From positions 1 to 33,128 of the forward strand of contig JAKCCX010000024.1 in the NCBI GenBank assembly GCA_021838715.1: DNA of 33,128 nt, given 5' to 3'. The DNA is from Pseudomonadota bacterium. Its GTDB lineage: Bacteria > Pseudomonadota > Gammaproteobacteria > Burkholderiales > Burkholderiaceae_F. This document shows positions 25,057 through 33,011 of this stretch, one piece after another (the stretch's first letter is position 1; each line of letters begins with the position of its first letter). Made by a program: the position numbers and the translations under genes. The notes below the pieces were generated by a model. That model saw only the letters and a list, made by a program, of their open reading frames with translations. It ran no database searches and had not been told where the DNA came from.

Positions 25057-25734
25057 GTGCAAGAGCGGTCCGAGCGGTTTATCGAGTTCGCCCTGGGGGC
25101 GGGCGTTTTGTCCTTCGGCGAGTTCACCACCAAGAGCGGGCGCAGGACGCCGTATTTCTTCAATGCCGGCCGTTTCGACCACGGGGCCAGCCTGCGGCAG
25201 CTCGCGGGATTCTATGCGCAGACGATCCTCGCCGCGCGGGCGGAGGGCCGGATCGAATTCGACATGCTGTTCGGCCCGGCGTACAAGGGAATTGCCCTGG
25301 CCGCGGCCACCGCGATGGCCTTGGCCGAATCCGGCCTCGACGTGCCGTTTTCGTACAACCGCAAGGAGGCAAAGGATCACGGCGAAGGCGGCGTGCTCGT
25401 CGGCGCGCCCTTGCGCGGGCGGGTCCTGATCATCGACGACGTGATCACCGACGGTGCCGCGAAGCGCGAGGCGGTCGAGCTGATCCGGGCCCACGGCGCG
25501 CAGCCCGCGGGGGTGGTGATCATGCTGGACCGCAAGGAACGCATCGGGAGCGACGCGGCGCTGTCTTCGGAATCGGCGGTGCAGGCCTTCGAGCGCACGA
25601 CCGGGACGCCGGTCATCTCGATTGCCGGCTTCGACGACCTGTTGCGGTTCCTGCACTCCGGTTCGGCGTTTGCACGGTCGGCGCGCGAGGTCCTGCCGGC
25701 GCTGGAGCGCTACCGGGAGCGGTATGGGGTATAG
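25057..25734 (+). CDS. pyrE: Orotate phosphoribosyltransferase
   Basis: The 225-residue product joins orotate and PRPP to make orotidine 5'-phosphate in pyrimidine synthesis. It closely follows E. coli PyrE: FIEFALGAGVLSFGEFTTKSGR, YFFNAG, DMLFGPAYKGI, NRKEAKDHGEGG and the PRPP-binding motif VLIIDDVITDGAAKRE. I prefer the GTG at 25057 because it places seven residues before FIEFAL, as in E. coli PyrE, and leaves proper spacing from GGAGG; the ATG at 25048 directly abuts that ribosome site. The last 11 bases overlap the following DUF4124 gene. A perfect hairpin spans the ribosome site. Confidence 0.93.
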   Translation: MQERSERFIEFALGAGVLSFGEFTTKSGRRTPYFFNAGRFDHGASLRQLAGFYAQTILAARAEGRIEFDMLFGPAYKGIALAAATAMALAESGLDVPFSYNRKEAKDHGEGGVLVGAPLRGRVLIIDDVITDGAAKREAVELIRAHGAQPAGVVIMLDRKERIGSDAALSSESAVQAFERTTGTPVISIAGFDDLLRFLHSGSAFARSAREVLPALERYRERYGV

Positions 25735-26371
25735 GTCCTGGCGCGCGCCCGTCGCCGCCGCGCTGTGCGCGGCGGCGGCTGCGCACGCGCAGATGTACAT
25801 CTGCACGACCGGATCCGGTCAGATGTTCACCGGCGACTATATCCCGGCGGCCTGTCGCAATCACGAGATCCGGGTGCTGAATCCGGACGGTTCCGTACGC
25901 GAGATCATTCCCGCGCCGCTTACCCCGGAACAGAAGAAGGCGCAGGAAGCCGCCGACGAAGCCCGGCGAAAACAGGAGGAGGCCCGACTCCGGCGGGAGC
26001 GGAAGGATCGCGCGCTGCTCACGACCTATACCAGCGTTGGGGATATCGAAGCGGCGCGCCGGCAGACCTTGGTCGGCTTGCAGGCGACCATCCAGCGGGC
26101 CGATGCCGCGATCGCGCAATATGAGCGCGAACGCAAGCGGCTCGACGAGGACGCCGAGTTCTACCTGCATCACCCGACGCCCGCGCGCCTGCAGGAGGAG
26201 TTCCAGGATAACCGCATCCTCCTGCGCCAGCAGCGGCAGGTTCGCGATCGGGCGCAGGCGGAGATCGAGCGGGTGAACCAGCAGTTCGATGCGGACCGGC
26301 AACGCTATATCGAACTGCAGGGCGGATCGGCCGCGGCGGCGGATCCGGCCGGCTCCGCCAACGGGTACTGA
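25724..26371 (+). CDS. Secreted DUF4124-family protein with coiled coil
   Basis: The 215-residue product begins with a short signal peptide (MGYRSWRAPVAAALCAAAAAHA). An N-terminal DUF4124-like segment follows (MYICTTGSGQMFTGDYIP...). Then comes a long, highly charged helix with heptad-like pattern (about 70-200; EQKKAQEAADEARRKQEEAR), very probably a coiled coil, and a Gly/Ala-rich tail. Its role is unknown; such proteins act in the periplasm. ATG at 25724 has GGGAG upstream and overlaps the end of pyrE, so the genes are probably co-transcribed and coupled. Confidence 0.75.
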   Translation: MGYRSWRAPVAAALCAAAAAHAQMYICTTGSGQMFTGDYIPAACRNHEIRVLNPDGSVREIIPAPLTPEQKKAQEAADEARRKQEEARLRRERKDRALLTTYTSVGDIEAARRQTLVGLQATIQRADAAIAQYERERKRLDEDAEFYLHHPTPARLQEEFQDNRILLRQQRQVRDRAQAEIERVNQQFDADRQRYIELQGGSAAAADPAGSANGY

Positions 26372-26439
26372 AGAACTGGCGGATCCGGCGGCGGATTCCC
26401 GGTGGGCCGGACAACTCTGTTTTCCCGGAGGGCGATGAC

Positions 26440-26766
26440 GTGTCGATCGTGGTGTTCCGTTCCCGTGCCGCTGGCGAGATCGTCATGATGGGCGATACCG
26501 CGCAGCGACTGCTCGCGCTGATCGGCAAGCCGATGGCCGAGCGCGGGGTGATCCCCGCGGATCAAATCGCGGACGCGATCGAGCGCCTGACCGGGGCGGT
26601 CGAGCAGGAAAAGAGGCTCGGCGGCACCCGGCAGGAAGAGGGCGGCACGGGGGACGGCGACCTCGCGGCCGAACCCCCCGTCGGCTTGGCGCAGCGCGCA
26701 TTCCCGCTGGTTGCGATGCTGCGCGCGGCGCAGCGGTCCGGCGCCGACGTCACCTGGGGGGTGTAG
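26440..26766 (+). CDS. DUF1840 domain protein
   Basis: The 108-residue product matches the small betaproteobacterial DUF1840 family: IVVFRSRAAGEIVMMGDTAQRLLALIGK at the start, RGVIPADQIADAIERL, and the tail AFPLVAMLRAAQRSGADVTWGV. It is cytosolic and its function is unknown. The middle third is polar and low in complexity. The GTG at 26440 has GGAGG eight bases upstream. Its last 17 bases overlap the end of the convergent membrane protein gene, and it may be the third gene of the pyrE unit. Confidence 0.85.
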   Translation: MSIVVFRSRAAGEIVMMGDTAQRLLALIGKPMAERGVIPADQIADAIERLTGAVEQEKRLGGTRQEEGGTGDGDLAAEPPVGLAQRAFPLVAMLRAAQRSGADVTWGV

Positions 26767-27262
26767 GGAGGCGTTGTTCCGCTCCGATTGCGGGCGCCGC
26801 CGGAACCTCCGCGCCGCCATCGATCCGGCTTTGCCGAGCGGGCGACTTCCGCTCCGGCTGGGTGATCAGCAGCCCTGAGATCCACCCCGCGAAGATCGCT
26901 GCCACGAGCATCGGGCCGCCCCCGACGATGCCCGATACGAGCAGGGTTTCGCTGAAACAGCGCATGGCCTCTCCGTCCCCGCACCATGCCCAGGTGATGA
27001 GCGCCGATACCGAAAGCCAGCTCAGCAGCGCGATGAGGATGCCGCGGGATATCGATTCCGTGATGCGACGCACCTTCTTCTTTGCATCCTGGTAGACCAG
27101 GATGGCATAGAGCATCGCGAACAGGCCGGGCACGGCGGCGAAGATCCAGCGGTTGATGCCGGCATCCTCCGCGAACGAGCGGAGCAGGAATTCGATGGTG
27201 CCTGCCGCAAAGAGGCCGCAGACGCCGAAGATCAGACCGGCAAGGATCGAGGGAGGAGGCAT
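26750..27262 (-). CDS. Integral membrane protein of unknown function
   Basis: The 170-residue product has four clear hydrophobic helices: ILAGLIFGVCGLFAAGTIEFLL, WIFAAVPGLFAMLYAILVY, ILIALLSWLSVSALITWAW and a last one around GGGPMLVAAIFAGWISGLLI. Between helices two and three lies a basic loop (QDAKKKVRR). The tail is polar. I do not recognise the family. I set the start at ATG 27262, which begins directly with the first helix; the open frame upstream is Arg/Ser-rich and unlikely coding. The gene follows the SDR gene by 61 bp on the same strand and overlaps DUF1840 tail to tail. Confidence 0.6.
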   Translation of the reverse strand: MPPPSILAGLIFGVCGLFAAGTIEFLLRSFAEDAGINRWIFAAVPGLFAMLYAILVYQDAKKKVRRITESISRGILIALLSWLSVSALITWAWCGDGEAMRCFSETLLVSGIVGGGPMLVAAIFAGWISGLLITQPERKSPARQSRIDGGAEVPAAPAIGAEQRLPTPPR

Positions 27263-27323
27263 GGCGGCGTGTTGTCGGGGTTCGGGACGGCGGTCCGATC
27301 GCGTGCCGCTTCCGGCGGAAGGT

Positions 27324-28001
27324 TCACCACTCGATCTGTTCGCCGGTGAAGTTGAGGAAACGACCATTGTGGGAACTGTTGGCGGCGGCGATCACCCGGC
27401 GCAGTGCCGCCGCGCTTTCTTCGACGCCCAGATCGGCGTTGGGGCCGCCCATGTCGGTGCGGACCCATCCGGGGTGGAGCGCCATGCAGACCACGCCGCG
27501 CGGCCCCAGTTCGACGGCGGCGCATTTGAGCACCGCATTGAGCGCCGCCTTGCTGGCGCGATACAGCCACCAGTTGGCCTCCGCCATGCTGCCGATCGAC
27601 CCCATGCGGCTGGACAGCAGGGCAAGCTTGCCGTGCGTGGCGGCGAGTTTGTAGGCAAGCAGCGGGATGACCTGCATCGCAGGGTAGACGTTCGCATGCA
27701 TGACGGCATCGAACTCGGCTGCGGTGGGGGCGGCAAGGCCGGTCGTGACCGGCCCGGAGACGCCGGCGGCGATGATCGCGACGTCGAGCGGTTCGTCCGC
27801 GAGCGCGGTCCACAGGATTTCCACCGCGGACGGCTGCGCGAGGTCGACCTCGATGACGCCGGCCACGCCCTCGTCGCGCAGGGCGCCCGCGTCGGCGCTC
27901 CGGCGCACCGTCGCAATCACGCGGTCACCCGCGGCGGCATATTGGCGTGCCAACTCGCGGCCGATGCCGCGGGATGCACCGAGAATCAGGCAGTTCGCCA
28001 T
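27324..28001 (-). CDS. Short-chain dehydrogenase/reductase (SDR)
   Basis: The 225-residue product is a classical-type SDR: cofactor motif GASRGIG (8-14), Arg33-Arg34 after the second strand (suggesting NADPH), an acidic VDL strand, IIAAGV in place of NNAG, Ser130/Ser131 and the catalytic pair Tyr147-x3-Lys151 (YRASK). HPGWVRTDMGG follows. It resembles the CsgA/carbonyl-reductase-like SDRs; its substrate is unknown. ATG at 28001 begins directly at the Rossmann strand. It is divergent from homospermidine synthase and may be co-transcribed with the membrane protein downstream. Confidence 0.88.
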   Translation of the reverse strand: MANCLILGASRGIGRELARQYAAAGDRVIATVRRSADAGALRDEGVAGVIEVDLAQPSAVEILWTALADEPLDVAIIAAGVSGPVTTGLAAPTAAEFDAVMHANVYPAMQVIPLLAYKLAATHGKLALLSSRMGSIGSMAEANWWLYRASKAALNAVLKCAAVELGPRGVVCMALHPGWVRTDMGGPNADLGVEESAAALRRVIAAANSSHNGRFLNFTGEQIEW

Positions 28002-28399
28002 GGCGCTTCCGGTGTCGGTTTCAGGTGTCTGGAGATTCGGCGCCCACATGGGCGGGGATTCCAGGGCCGATTATGGGCGAAATGGCGTGCGCCGTCCCGG
28101 CCGAACCACCGGCTTTGCATCCCCTGGACTGGGGGTTGCGGATATCCCGGTCGCAATCCTGGAGATCCGCGTTATATTCCCGCCCTTGGTCTGCTTGAAG
28201 AAACCTCCCCGGCGCGGGCTGCAAACCGGCGGGGGAGCGCGCGTCCGCCCGGTCCCGGCCGCGGGAGCCCGGTGCCATGTGCCATGTGCCGGACCGGGCT
28301 TCTCCCGCTCCGAGGGCGAAATTTCAAACGAGAACATCGGAGCGCATGTTTTGCCGGAACCGCGAAACGTGCCGTCTATTTTTCGTCGAGGTGTACGGA
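28002..28399 (+). promoter_or_regulatory. Divergent intergenic region and leader of homospermidine synthase
   Basis: This roughly 400-bp gap between the SDR and homospermidine synthase has a TATATT -10-like element at 28173-28178. In the leader, 28261-28273 pairs with 28293-28308: 13 bp with a 3-base bulge. The 19-base loop holds most of a 2.7-copy tandem of GTGCCAT (28272-28290). No known riboswitch class was recognised. A possible intercistronic open frame here was not accepted as a gene. Confidence 0.4.
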
Positions 28400-29833
28400 T
28401 TGGTCGAGGAAGGGATCCAGAAAAACAGCGTATCGCTGTCGGGTCGGTTGGTGATGGTCGGCTTCGGCAGTGTGGGGCAGGGGGTGTTGCCGTTGATCCG
28501 GCGGCACGTCGCCGTGGATCCCCGCCGGATCACGATCATCACCGCGGATGATGCGGGGCGGGACGTTGCGCGAGCCTGCGGTGTGACCGACTTCCGGGCC
28601 GAGCCGGTGACGCAGGCCAACTATCGCGATGTGCTCGCCCCGTTGCTGCAGGCTGGGGACTTTCTGCTGAATCTCGCCGTCGATGTTTCGTCGGTCGCGC
28701 TCATCGCGTTGTGCGGGGAGCGCGGGGCGCTGTACCTGGATTCCTGCATCGAACCGTGGGCCGGTCATTACACCGATGCCAGCCGCGCTCCGGCGGAGCG
28801 GACCAACTACTGGCTGCGGGAGCAGGCGCGGGCAGCCGATCGGCGGACCGCATCGGCGCGCCCCACCGCGGTGCTCACGCACGGGGTCAACCCGGGGCTC
28901 GTTTCGCATTTTGCCAAGCAGGCGTTGCGGGATGTCGCCCGCCGGGAAGGCGAGGGCGGGCGCGAGCCGGTGTCGCGGGACGCGTGGGCGCGCCTTGCGA
29001 TGCGGCTGGGGATCAAGGCCATTCATGTGGCGGAGTACGACTTCCAGGTGAGCCGCGAGCCGAAGCGCGTCGGCGAATTCGTCAATACGTGGTCGGTGGA
29101 GGCCTTCGTTGCGGAGGGCAGTCAGCCGGCGGAGCTGGGCTGGGGAACGCATGAACGCGGCCTGCCGGCGGGCGCACGCACCCATGCGGTCGGGGCGCAG
29201 GCGGCGATCTACCTCGAGCAGCCTGGCGTCGACACCCGGGTCCGCAGTTGGACGCCTCTGGGCGGGAGCTATCACGGGTATCTGATCACGCACGGCGAAT
29301 CGGTGTCCCTCGCCGAATATCTCACCGTCGAAGAGGGCGGACGTGCGGTGTATCGCCCCACCGTGCATTACGCGTATCGCCCCTGCAATGATGCGATGCT
29401 GTCCATCGACGAGTTCCGCGGGCGCGGATTCGACCTGCAGCCGGGGCGGCGCGTGCTGCGCGACGAGATCGTGCAGGGCGTCGACGAACTGGGGGTGTTG
29501 CTGTGCGGCAACCGGCACGGCGTGTACTGGTATGGCTCCCGGCTCGACGTCGCCGAGGCGCGCCGGCTCGCGCCCTACAACAACGCCACGACGCTGCAGA
29601 CGGCCGTCGGGGTGCTGGCGGGCATGGTATGGGCGATCGAAAATCCGGCGCGCGGCGTGGTCGACCCCGAGGAGATGGATTCCGAACGCGTCCTCGCGGT
29701 CGCGCGGCCCTATCTCGGCGAAATGGTCGGCGTGTGGGGCGACTGGACGCCGTTGCAGGGGCGGGAGCGCCTGTTCCCGGAGCGGCTGGATCGCGACGAC
29801 CCGTGGCAGTTCGGGAACATCCTGGTGCGTTGA
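28400..29833 (+). CDS. hss: Homospermidine synthase
   Basis: The product (477 residues from this start) aligns end to end with Blastochloris viridis homospermidine synthase, an NAD-dependent enzyme that joins putrescine units (or putrescine and spermidine) into sym-homospermidine. Visible parts are VMVGFGSVGQG (Rossmann loop), DSCIEPWAGHYTD, THGVNPGLVSHF, FVNTWSVEAFVAEG, PAELGWGTHE, HYAYRPCNDA and the C-terminal DPWQFGNILVR. The TTG at 28400 has GAGG eight bases upstream and gives the usual N-terminal length. ATG at 28346 in the same frame adds 18 Cys/Arg-rich residues and is the main alternative. A long, structured leader precedes it. Confidence 0.9.
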   Translation: MVEEGIQKNSVSLSGRLVMVGFGSVGQGVLPLIRRHVAVDPRRITIITADDAGRDVARACGVTDFRAEPVTQANYRDVLAPLLQAGDFLLNLAVDVSSVALIALCGERGALYLDSCIEPWAGHYTDASRAPAERTNYWLREQARAADRRTASARPTAVLTHGVNPGLVSHFAKQALRDVARREGEGGREPVSRDAWARLAMRLGIKAIHVAEYDFQVSREPKRVGEFVNTWSVEAFVAEGSQPAELGWGTHERGLPAGARTHAVGAQAAIYLEQPGVDTRVRSWTPLGGSYHGYLITHGESVSLAEYLTVEEGGRAVYRPTVHYAYRPCNDAMLSIDEFRGRGFDLQPGRRVLRDEIVQGVDELGVLLCGNRHGVYWYGSRLDVAEARRLAPYNNATTLQTAVGVLAGMVWAIENPARGVVDPEEMDSERVLAVARPYLGEMVGVWGDWTPLQGRERLFPERLDRDDPWQFGNILVR

Positions 29834-29905
29834 CCCAGGCGGCACGCAATGTCTCGACCCCCGCGTGCGGATGTCCGCGGCGGCACGCCCCTTCGTGCGC
29901 GATGC

Positions 29906-30658
29906 TCAGTGAATGCTTGCGGTCTGCAGCACGGAATCGATCACCGATCCGTTCCGGTCCACGATCCGGATCCGCACCGGTAGCCAGCGGGTCTTCGCGC
30001 CGAGCCAGATATCCATCGTTTCTTCCACCCGGCCCGCCGGTCGCCGGGCGGACAGATGGACCGTCGGCATCGGACCGAGGCCCGTGTCGACGGGTTCGGC
30101 GGGGCCCACGGTGAATGTCCAGTCGTCGACATCGTGGGTGCCGATGAGGCGGATCGGGTTCTGGCCGCCGGGGCGGAATGCCTGCGCGTTCCGTTCCATC
30201 CGACGGGCGAACTCGAACTGGACGCTGAGGCGGTCCTGCGCGCCGGGTTTCGGCGCCGGCCGGGTTGTTGCGCTGTCGAAACGCGCCTGACCGCGGGCCC
30301 AGTCCAGCATGACGGCGTCGGGGTGGTGGAAGGGCCGTTTTTCCGTATACCGTTCCGGAGCCAGCGCGCCGTCGGTCTGCAGGCGGCCTTCCGAGTGCTG
30401 CGTGAATCCGATCCGGTCGATGCGCAGTTGCGCGTCGTAATGCGTGCCGTCGAACTTCCAGGTCATGACGGTGTGGCCGCGCAGCGTGAGCGGCAGCCCC
30501 ATCCACTGCATGGTCGCAGTCGTCGCATATTCGAGCCGGGCGGATGCCGGCAGCGCATCGGCGCCGGTGGTTGGCGGTGCGGACGCGGCAATCGTTGCGG
30601 CGGGCAGGCCGGCAATCAGTACAAGGGCGGCGAGACGGGCGGGAATGGATCGGTGCAT
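29906..30658 (-). CDS. Secreted DUF3108-family protein
   Basis: The 250-residue product has a signal peptide (MHRSIPARLAALVLIAGLPAATIAAS) and a DUF3108-like beta-rich domain: an AxLEYATTATMQWMGLPLTLRG start, FTQHSEGRLQTDGALAPERYTEKR, and the end WLPVRIRIVDRNGSVIDSVL. It should be periplasmic or attached to the outer membrane's inner side; function is unknown. The length is usual. It lies 72 bp downstream of the B12-type MerR gene on the same strand, with a strong 10-bp stem between them (30690-30721), and is convergent with homospermidine synthase. Confidence 0.8.
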   Translation of the reverse strand: MHRSIPARLAALVLIAGLPAATIAASAPPTTGADALPASARLEYATTATMQWMGLPLTLRGHTVMTWKFDGTHYDAQLRIDRIGFTQHSEGRLQTDGALAPERYTEKRPFHHPDAVMLDWARGQARFDSATTRPAPKPGAQDRLSVQFEFARRMERNAQAFRPGGQNPIRLIGTHDVDDWTFTVGPAEPVDTGLGPMPTVHLSARRPAGRVEETMDIWLGAKTRWLPVRIRIVDRNGSVIDSVLQTASIH

Positions 30659-30689
30659 TCTGTTAGTGTGGCATATCCCGCCGGCGCAT

Positions 30690-30721
30690 CGGGTCCGGGC
30701 TCGCGAGTTGCCCCGGACCCG
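30690..30721 (-). terminator. Stem-loop after the MerR/B12 regulator gene
   Basis: CGGGTCCGGG (30690-30699) and CCCGGACCCG (30712-30721) form a perfect 10-bp stem with a 12-base loop that itself contains a palindrome. It lies just after the regulator stop. No T-run follows, so intrinsic termination is uncertain. Confidence 0.4.
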
Positions 30722-30730
30722 TGGCCGCGA

Positions 30731-31687
30731 TCACTGGTCCGTCCGGGGCGCGCGCGCCCGGCGTCTGCGGAGCAGTGCACCGCCGGTTTCGCTCAGGCTT
30801 CGAAGATAGGTCACATGTTCGGGCAGGCGGCGTTCCAGGACCGGCGTGCTGCCGCTCACCCAGATTTCGTGTTGCGGGGGGAGGGCCGCGCGCAGTTCTG
30901 CGATGCTGCTGGAAACCAGGCTGGCATTGGCCGAATCGCCGAAAAAGACGAACACGATATGCGCGCGCAGCGCTTCGGCGGCGCGGGCGATGTCGGGCAG
31001 GGGCGTCTGCAGGCCCAGCGAAATGCAGCGGCAGCTTTCGAGGGCGAAGAACGCCTCCGCCATCAACAGGCCGACCGCGTGCGTTTCCCGCGGCAGGGTG
31101 GTGAGCAGGACGACCGGCGGATCGCTGCCCGGGCGCGGGATTCCCGCGATTGCGCCGCGCAGGATGGACTGGATCGCTTCGGCGTAGATGTGTTCTTCGA
31201 AGAGTTCGAGTTTGCCCCGTGTCCAGGCGTCGTTCACCGCGGCATTGAAGGGGGCGATCACGCCGGACAGGAACTGCGCGAGGCCGAGTCGCAGGAGCGA
31301 CTGACTGAGTTGCCGGCGCAGTTCCTCGACCCGATGCTTGCGCAGAAGATCGAGCAGGGGCTCGATGTCCGGGCGGGGGTGCGCCCCGTCGCGGCGCTGG
31401 AGCGGGGGATGGAGCGCGTCGGCGAGTCGCAGCAGGTCGGCCGGGTCGAGCGGCAGGATCTTGCCCGGGCGGTATCCGTGGTCGAGCAGCCGCTTGATGA
31501 GCCGGAGCTTTTCCATGTCCCGGCGGGAGTACACGCGCTGCCCCGAACGGTCGCGCAGCGGTGTCGGGAAACCATACCGGCGTTCCCATACGCGCAGAGT
31601 GTCCTTGGTCAGGCCGGTATCCCGCTCGACGGCGGCAATGGTGATGCCGCCGATGTCGACGAAGTCCTCCGCGGTAACTTTTGTCAT
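30731..31687 (-). CDS. MerR-type regulator with cobalamin-binding domain (CarH/LitR-like)
   Basis: The 318-residue product has an N-terminal MerR winged helix (about 14-76; GLTKDTLRVWERRYGFPTPLR, RVYSRRDMEKLRLI), a helical bundle (about 105-180) and a Rossmann B12-binding domain (about 188-285). The bundle carries Trp155-x9-Glu165-His166, the W-x9-EH signature with which CarH caps the upper face of adenosylcobalamin. The Rossmann part has Glu201-x-His203-x2-Gly206, the motif whose His binds cobalt from below. CarH/LitR proteins bind DNA in the dark and let go in light. Both key motifs are intact, so photoreceptor function is plausible. ATG at 31687 is chosen; its codon lies in the middle of a palindrome. 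It is divergent from folE2. Confidence 0.88.
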   Translation of the reverse strand: MTKVTAEDFVDIGGITIAAVERDTGLTKDTLRVWERRYGFPTPLRDRSGQRVYSRRDMEKLRLIKRLLDHGYRPGKILPLDPADLLRLADALHPPLQRRDGAHPRPDIEPLLDLLRKHRVEELRRQLSQSLLRLGLAQFLSGVIAPFNAAVNDAWTRGKLELFEEHIYAEAIQSILRGAIAGIPRPGSDPPVVLLTTLPRETHAVGLLMAEAFFALESCRCISLGLQTPLPDIARAAEALRAHIVFVFFGDSANASLVSSSIAELRAALPPQHEIWVSGSTPVLERRLPEHVTYLRSLSETGGALLRRRRARAPRTDQ

Positions 31688-31694
31688 GGACAAA
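31680..31694. promoter_or_regulatory. Palindrome over the regulator start codon
   Basis: TTTGTC-ATG-GACAAA (31680-31694) is a perfect 6-bp inverted repeat whose centre is the complement of the regulator's start codon. The half-site GACAAA recurs at 31823-31828 in the same divergent region. It is a candidate site for autoregulation; the binding protein is inferred only. Confidence 0.4.
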
Positions 31695-31801
31695 TATGGT
31701 AGGGTGCGTTGCCGCGGGTGCGGCGGGAAGGGGCAAATCCTACTCCGATATCGAGGCCGGATGGCGGAATCCGGTGCTTGGGAAAGCGGGGCGTTTGTGT
31801 C

Positions 31802-31831
31802 GTCTTTGATATGGATTTCCTGGACAAAGAC
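31802..31831. promoter_or_regulatory. Inverted repeat in the regulator-folE2 gap
   Basis: GTCTTTG (31802-31808) and CAAAGAC (31825-31831) are perfect 7-bp inverted repeats 16 bases apart. They overlap GGACAAAGACAAG (31822-31834), which has two GACAA direct repeats. The half-sites resemble the palindrome over the regulator start codon. Confidence 0.35.
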
Positions 31832-31964
31832 AAGTCGGCGGGAACTTGCGGGAGTCACTTATTGATGCCTCAGGCGAAGTTCTGCAAACTGCCGGAGGTC
31901 CGGCGGCCTTGGGTGGCCATTTGCGGCGGCGGTTTGTCGGTTCGCCCGATTCCCGATCGCCGTA

Positions 31965-31982
31965 CTCGGGTATATTCCCGAG
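31965..31982 (+). promoter_or_regulatory. folE2 promoter -10 inside a palindrome
   Basis: CTCGGG (31965-31970) and CCCGAG (31977-31982) flank TATATT, a good -10 hexamer, about 90 bp before folE2. The decamer TATATTCCCG also occurs upstream of homospermidine synthase (28173-28182). A protein bound here would block the promoter. The rest of the 382-bp gap (31688-32069) holds no credible gene. Confidence 0.4.
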
Positions 31983-32069
31983 AGTCCCGTCCCGCCGTCC
32001 CGTCCGGTTGCGCGCACTCCGCAGTCTTCGGGCGTGCAGCAGGAAAACTTCTATGACAGGAACAATGCT

Positions 32070-32879
32070 ATGAACGCACGCGAGTTGGTTTTGCTACCGG
32101 ATGTGCAGTCGTCAATCGATCCCCGCAATATCGCGATCAATCGGGTCGGCGTGAAGGCCTTGCGCCATCCGGTGACGGTTGCGGGGCGCGATGGACCGGT
32201 TGCCACGGTTGCCACCTTCGACATGTTCGTTGCGCTTCCCGGCGAACGGAAGGGCACGCACATGTCGCGCTTCCTGGAAGTGCTGCAGAACCACCGCGAG
32301 CCGATGTCGATGGCGTCGTTGCGCGCCTTGCTGCAGGAAATGCTGCGGCACCTCGAGGCCGACATGGGGTGGATCGAAATCCGGTTTCCGTATTTCGTCG
32401 ACAAGTCCGCGCCGGTCTCGGGCGTGCGGAGCCTCATGGATTACGACGTGACGCTGACCGCGTCGATGGAGGGCGGGGTGCCGCACGTGCGCCAGAAGGT
32501 CTGCGTGCCGGTGACCAGCCTGTGCCCGTGCAGCAAGCGCATCTCCGACTACGGCGCGCACAACCAGCGTTCGCACATCATCATCGACGTCGAGACCGTC
32601 GAGCCGATGGCGATCGAAGAGCAGATCCGGGTCGCCGAAGAAGCGGCATCCTGCGAGCTGTGGGGGGTGCTCAAGCGTCCGGACGAGAAGTACGTCACCG
32701 AACGGGCGTACGACAACCCGAAGTTCGTCGAGGACACGGTGCGCGACGTCGCGTTGGCGTTGCGCCAGGACCCGCGGGTCGTCGCGTTCCGGGTCGAATC
32801 GGAGAATTTCGAGTCGATCCACAACCACTCCGCGTACGCGCTGATCGAGCAGTCCCGGGCAACGGGCCCTCGCAAGTGA
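32070..32879 (+). CDS. folE2: GTP cyclohydrolase FolE2 (type IB)
   Basis: The 269-residue product converts GTP to dihydroneopterin triphosphate, the first step to folate and other pterins, including the route to queuosine. It belongs to the IB (COG1469) family: [20 protein letters not shown] (49-68), [13 protein letters not shown], and the active-site block [21 protein letters not shown] (Cys152, Cys154, His164), followed by [36 protein letters not shown]. All expected residues are present. ATG at 32070 has AGGA upstream; a longer in-frame start at 32034 is less likely. It is divergent from the CarH/LitR-like gene across 382 bp that hold several palindromes, and is followed by a strong hairpin before argS. 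Confidence 0.95.
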   Translation: MNARELVLLPDVQSSIDPRNIAINRVGVKALRHPVTVAGRDGPVATVATFDMFVALPGERKGTHMSRFLEVLQNHREPMSMASLRALLQEMLRHLEADMGWIEIRFPYFVDKSAPVSGVRSLMDYDVTLTASMEGGVPHVRQKVCVPVTSLCPCSKRISDYGAHNQRSHIIIDVETVEPMAIEEQIRVAEEAASCELWGVLKRPDEKYVTERAYDNPKFVEDTVRDVALALRQDPRVVAFRVESENFESIHNHSAYALIEQSRATGPRK

Positions 32880-32884
32880 TTTTT

Positions 32885-32911
32885 CGCGAAATGGCGGATC
32901 GCCATTTCGCG
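32885..32911. other. Perfect 12-bp hairpin between folE2 and argS
   Basis: CGCGAAATGGCG (32885-32896) pairs with CGCCATTTCGCG (32900-32911) over a GAT loop, six bases after the folE2 stop. T-runs are absent on the correct side for either strand, so it is probably a 3'-end stabiliser or factor-assisted terminator. Confidence 0.55.
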
Positions 32912-33011
32912 GACGACCGTGGGGTGCGGGTGACTGCTGCGGACCGGCGGTCGGCGTTCCGGCGCCGCTCCGGTAAACTCGGCCGTTTCCTGTATTCCTT
33001 GGCCCCGTTCC

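Noticed and set aside
28277-28399. Longer N-terminus for homospermidine synthase from upstream starts
   Set aside because: The added residues are Cys/Arg-rich and unlike known family N-termini, and they run through the leader hairpin.
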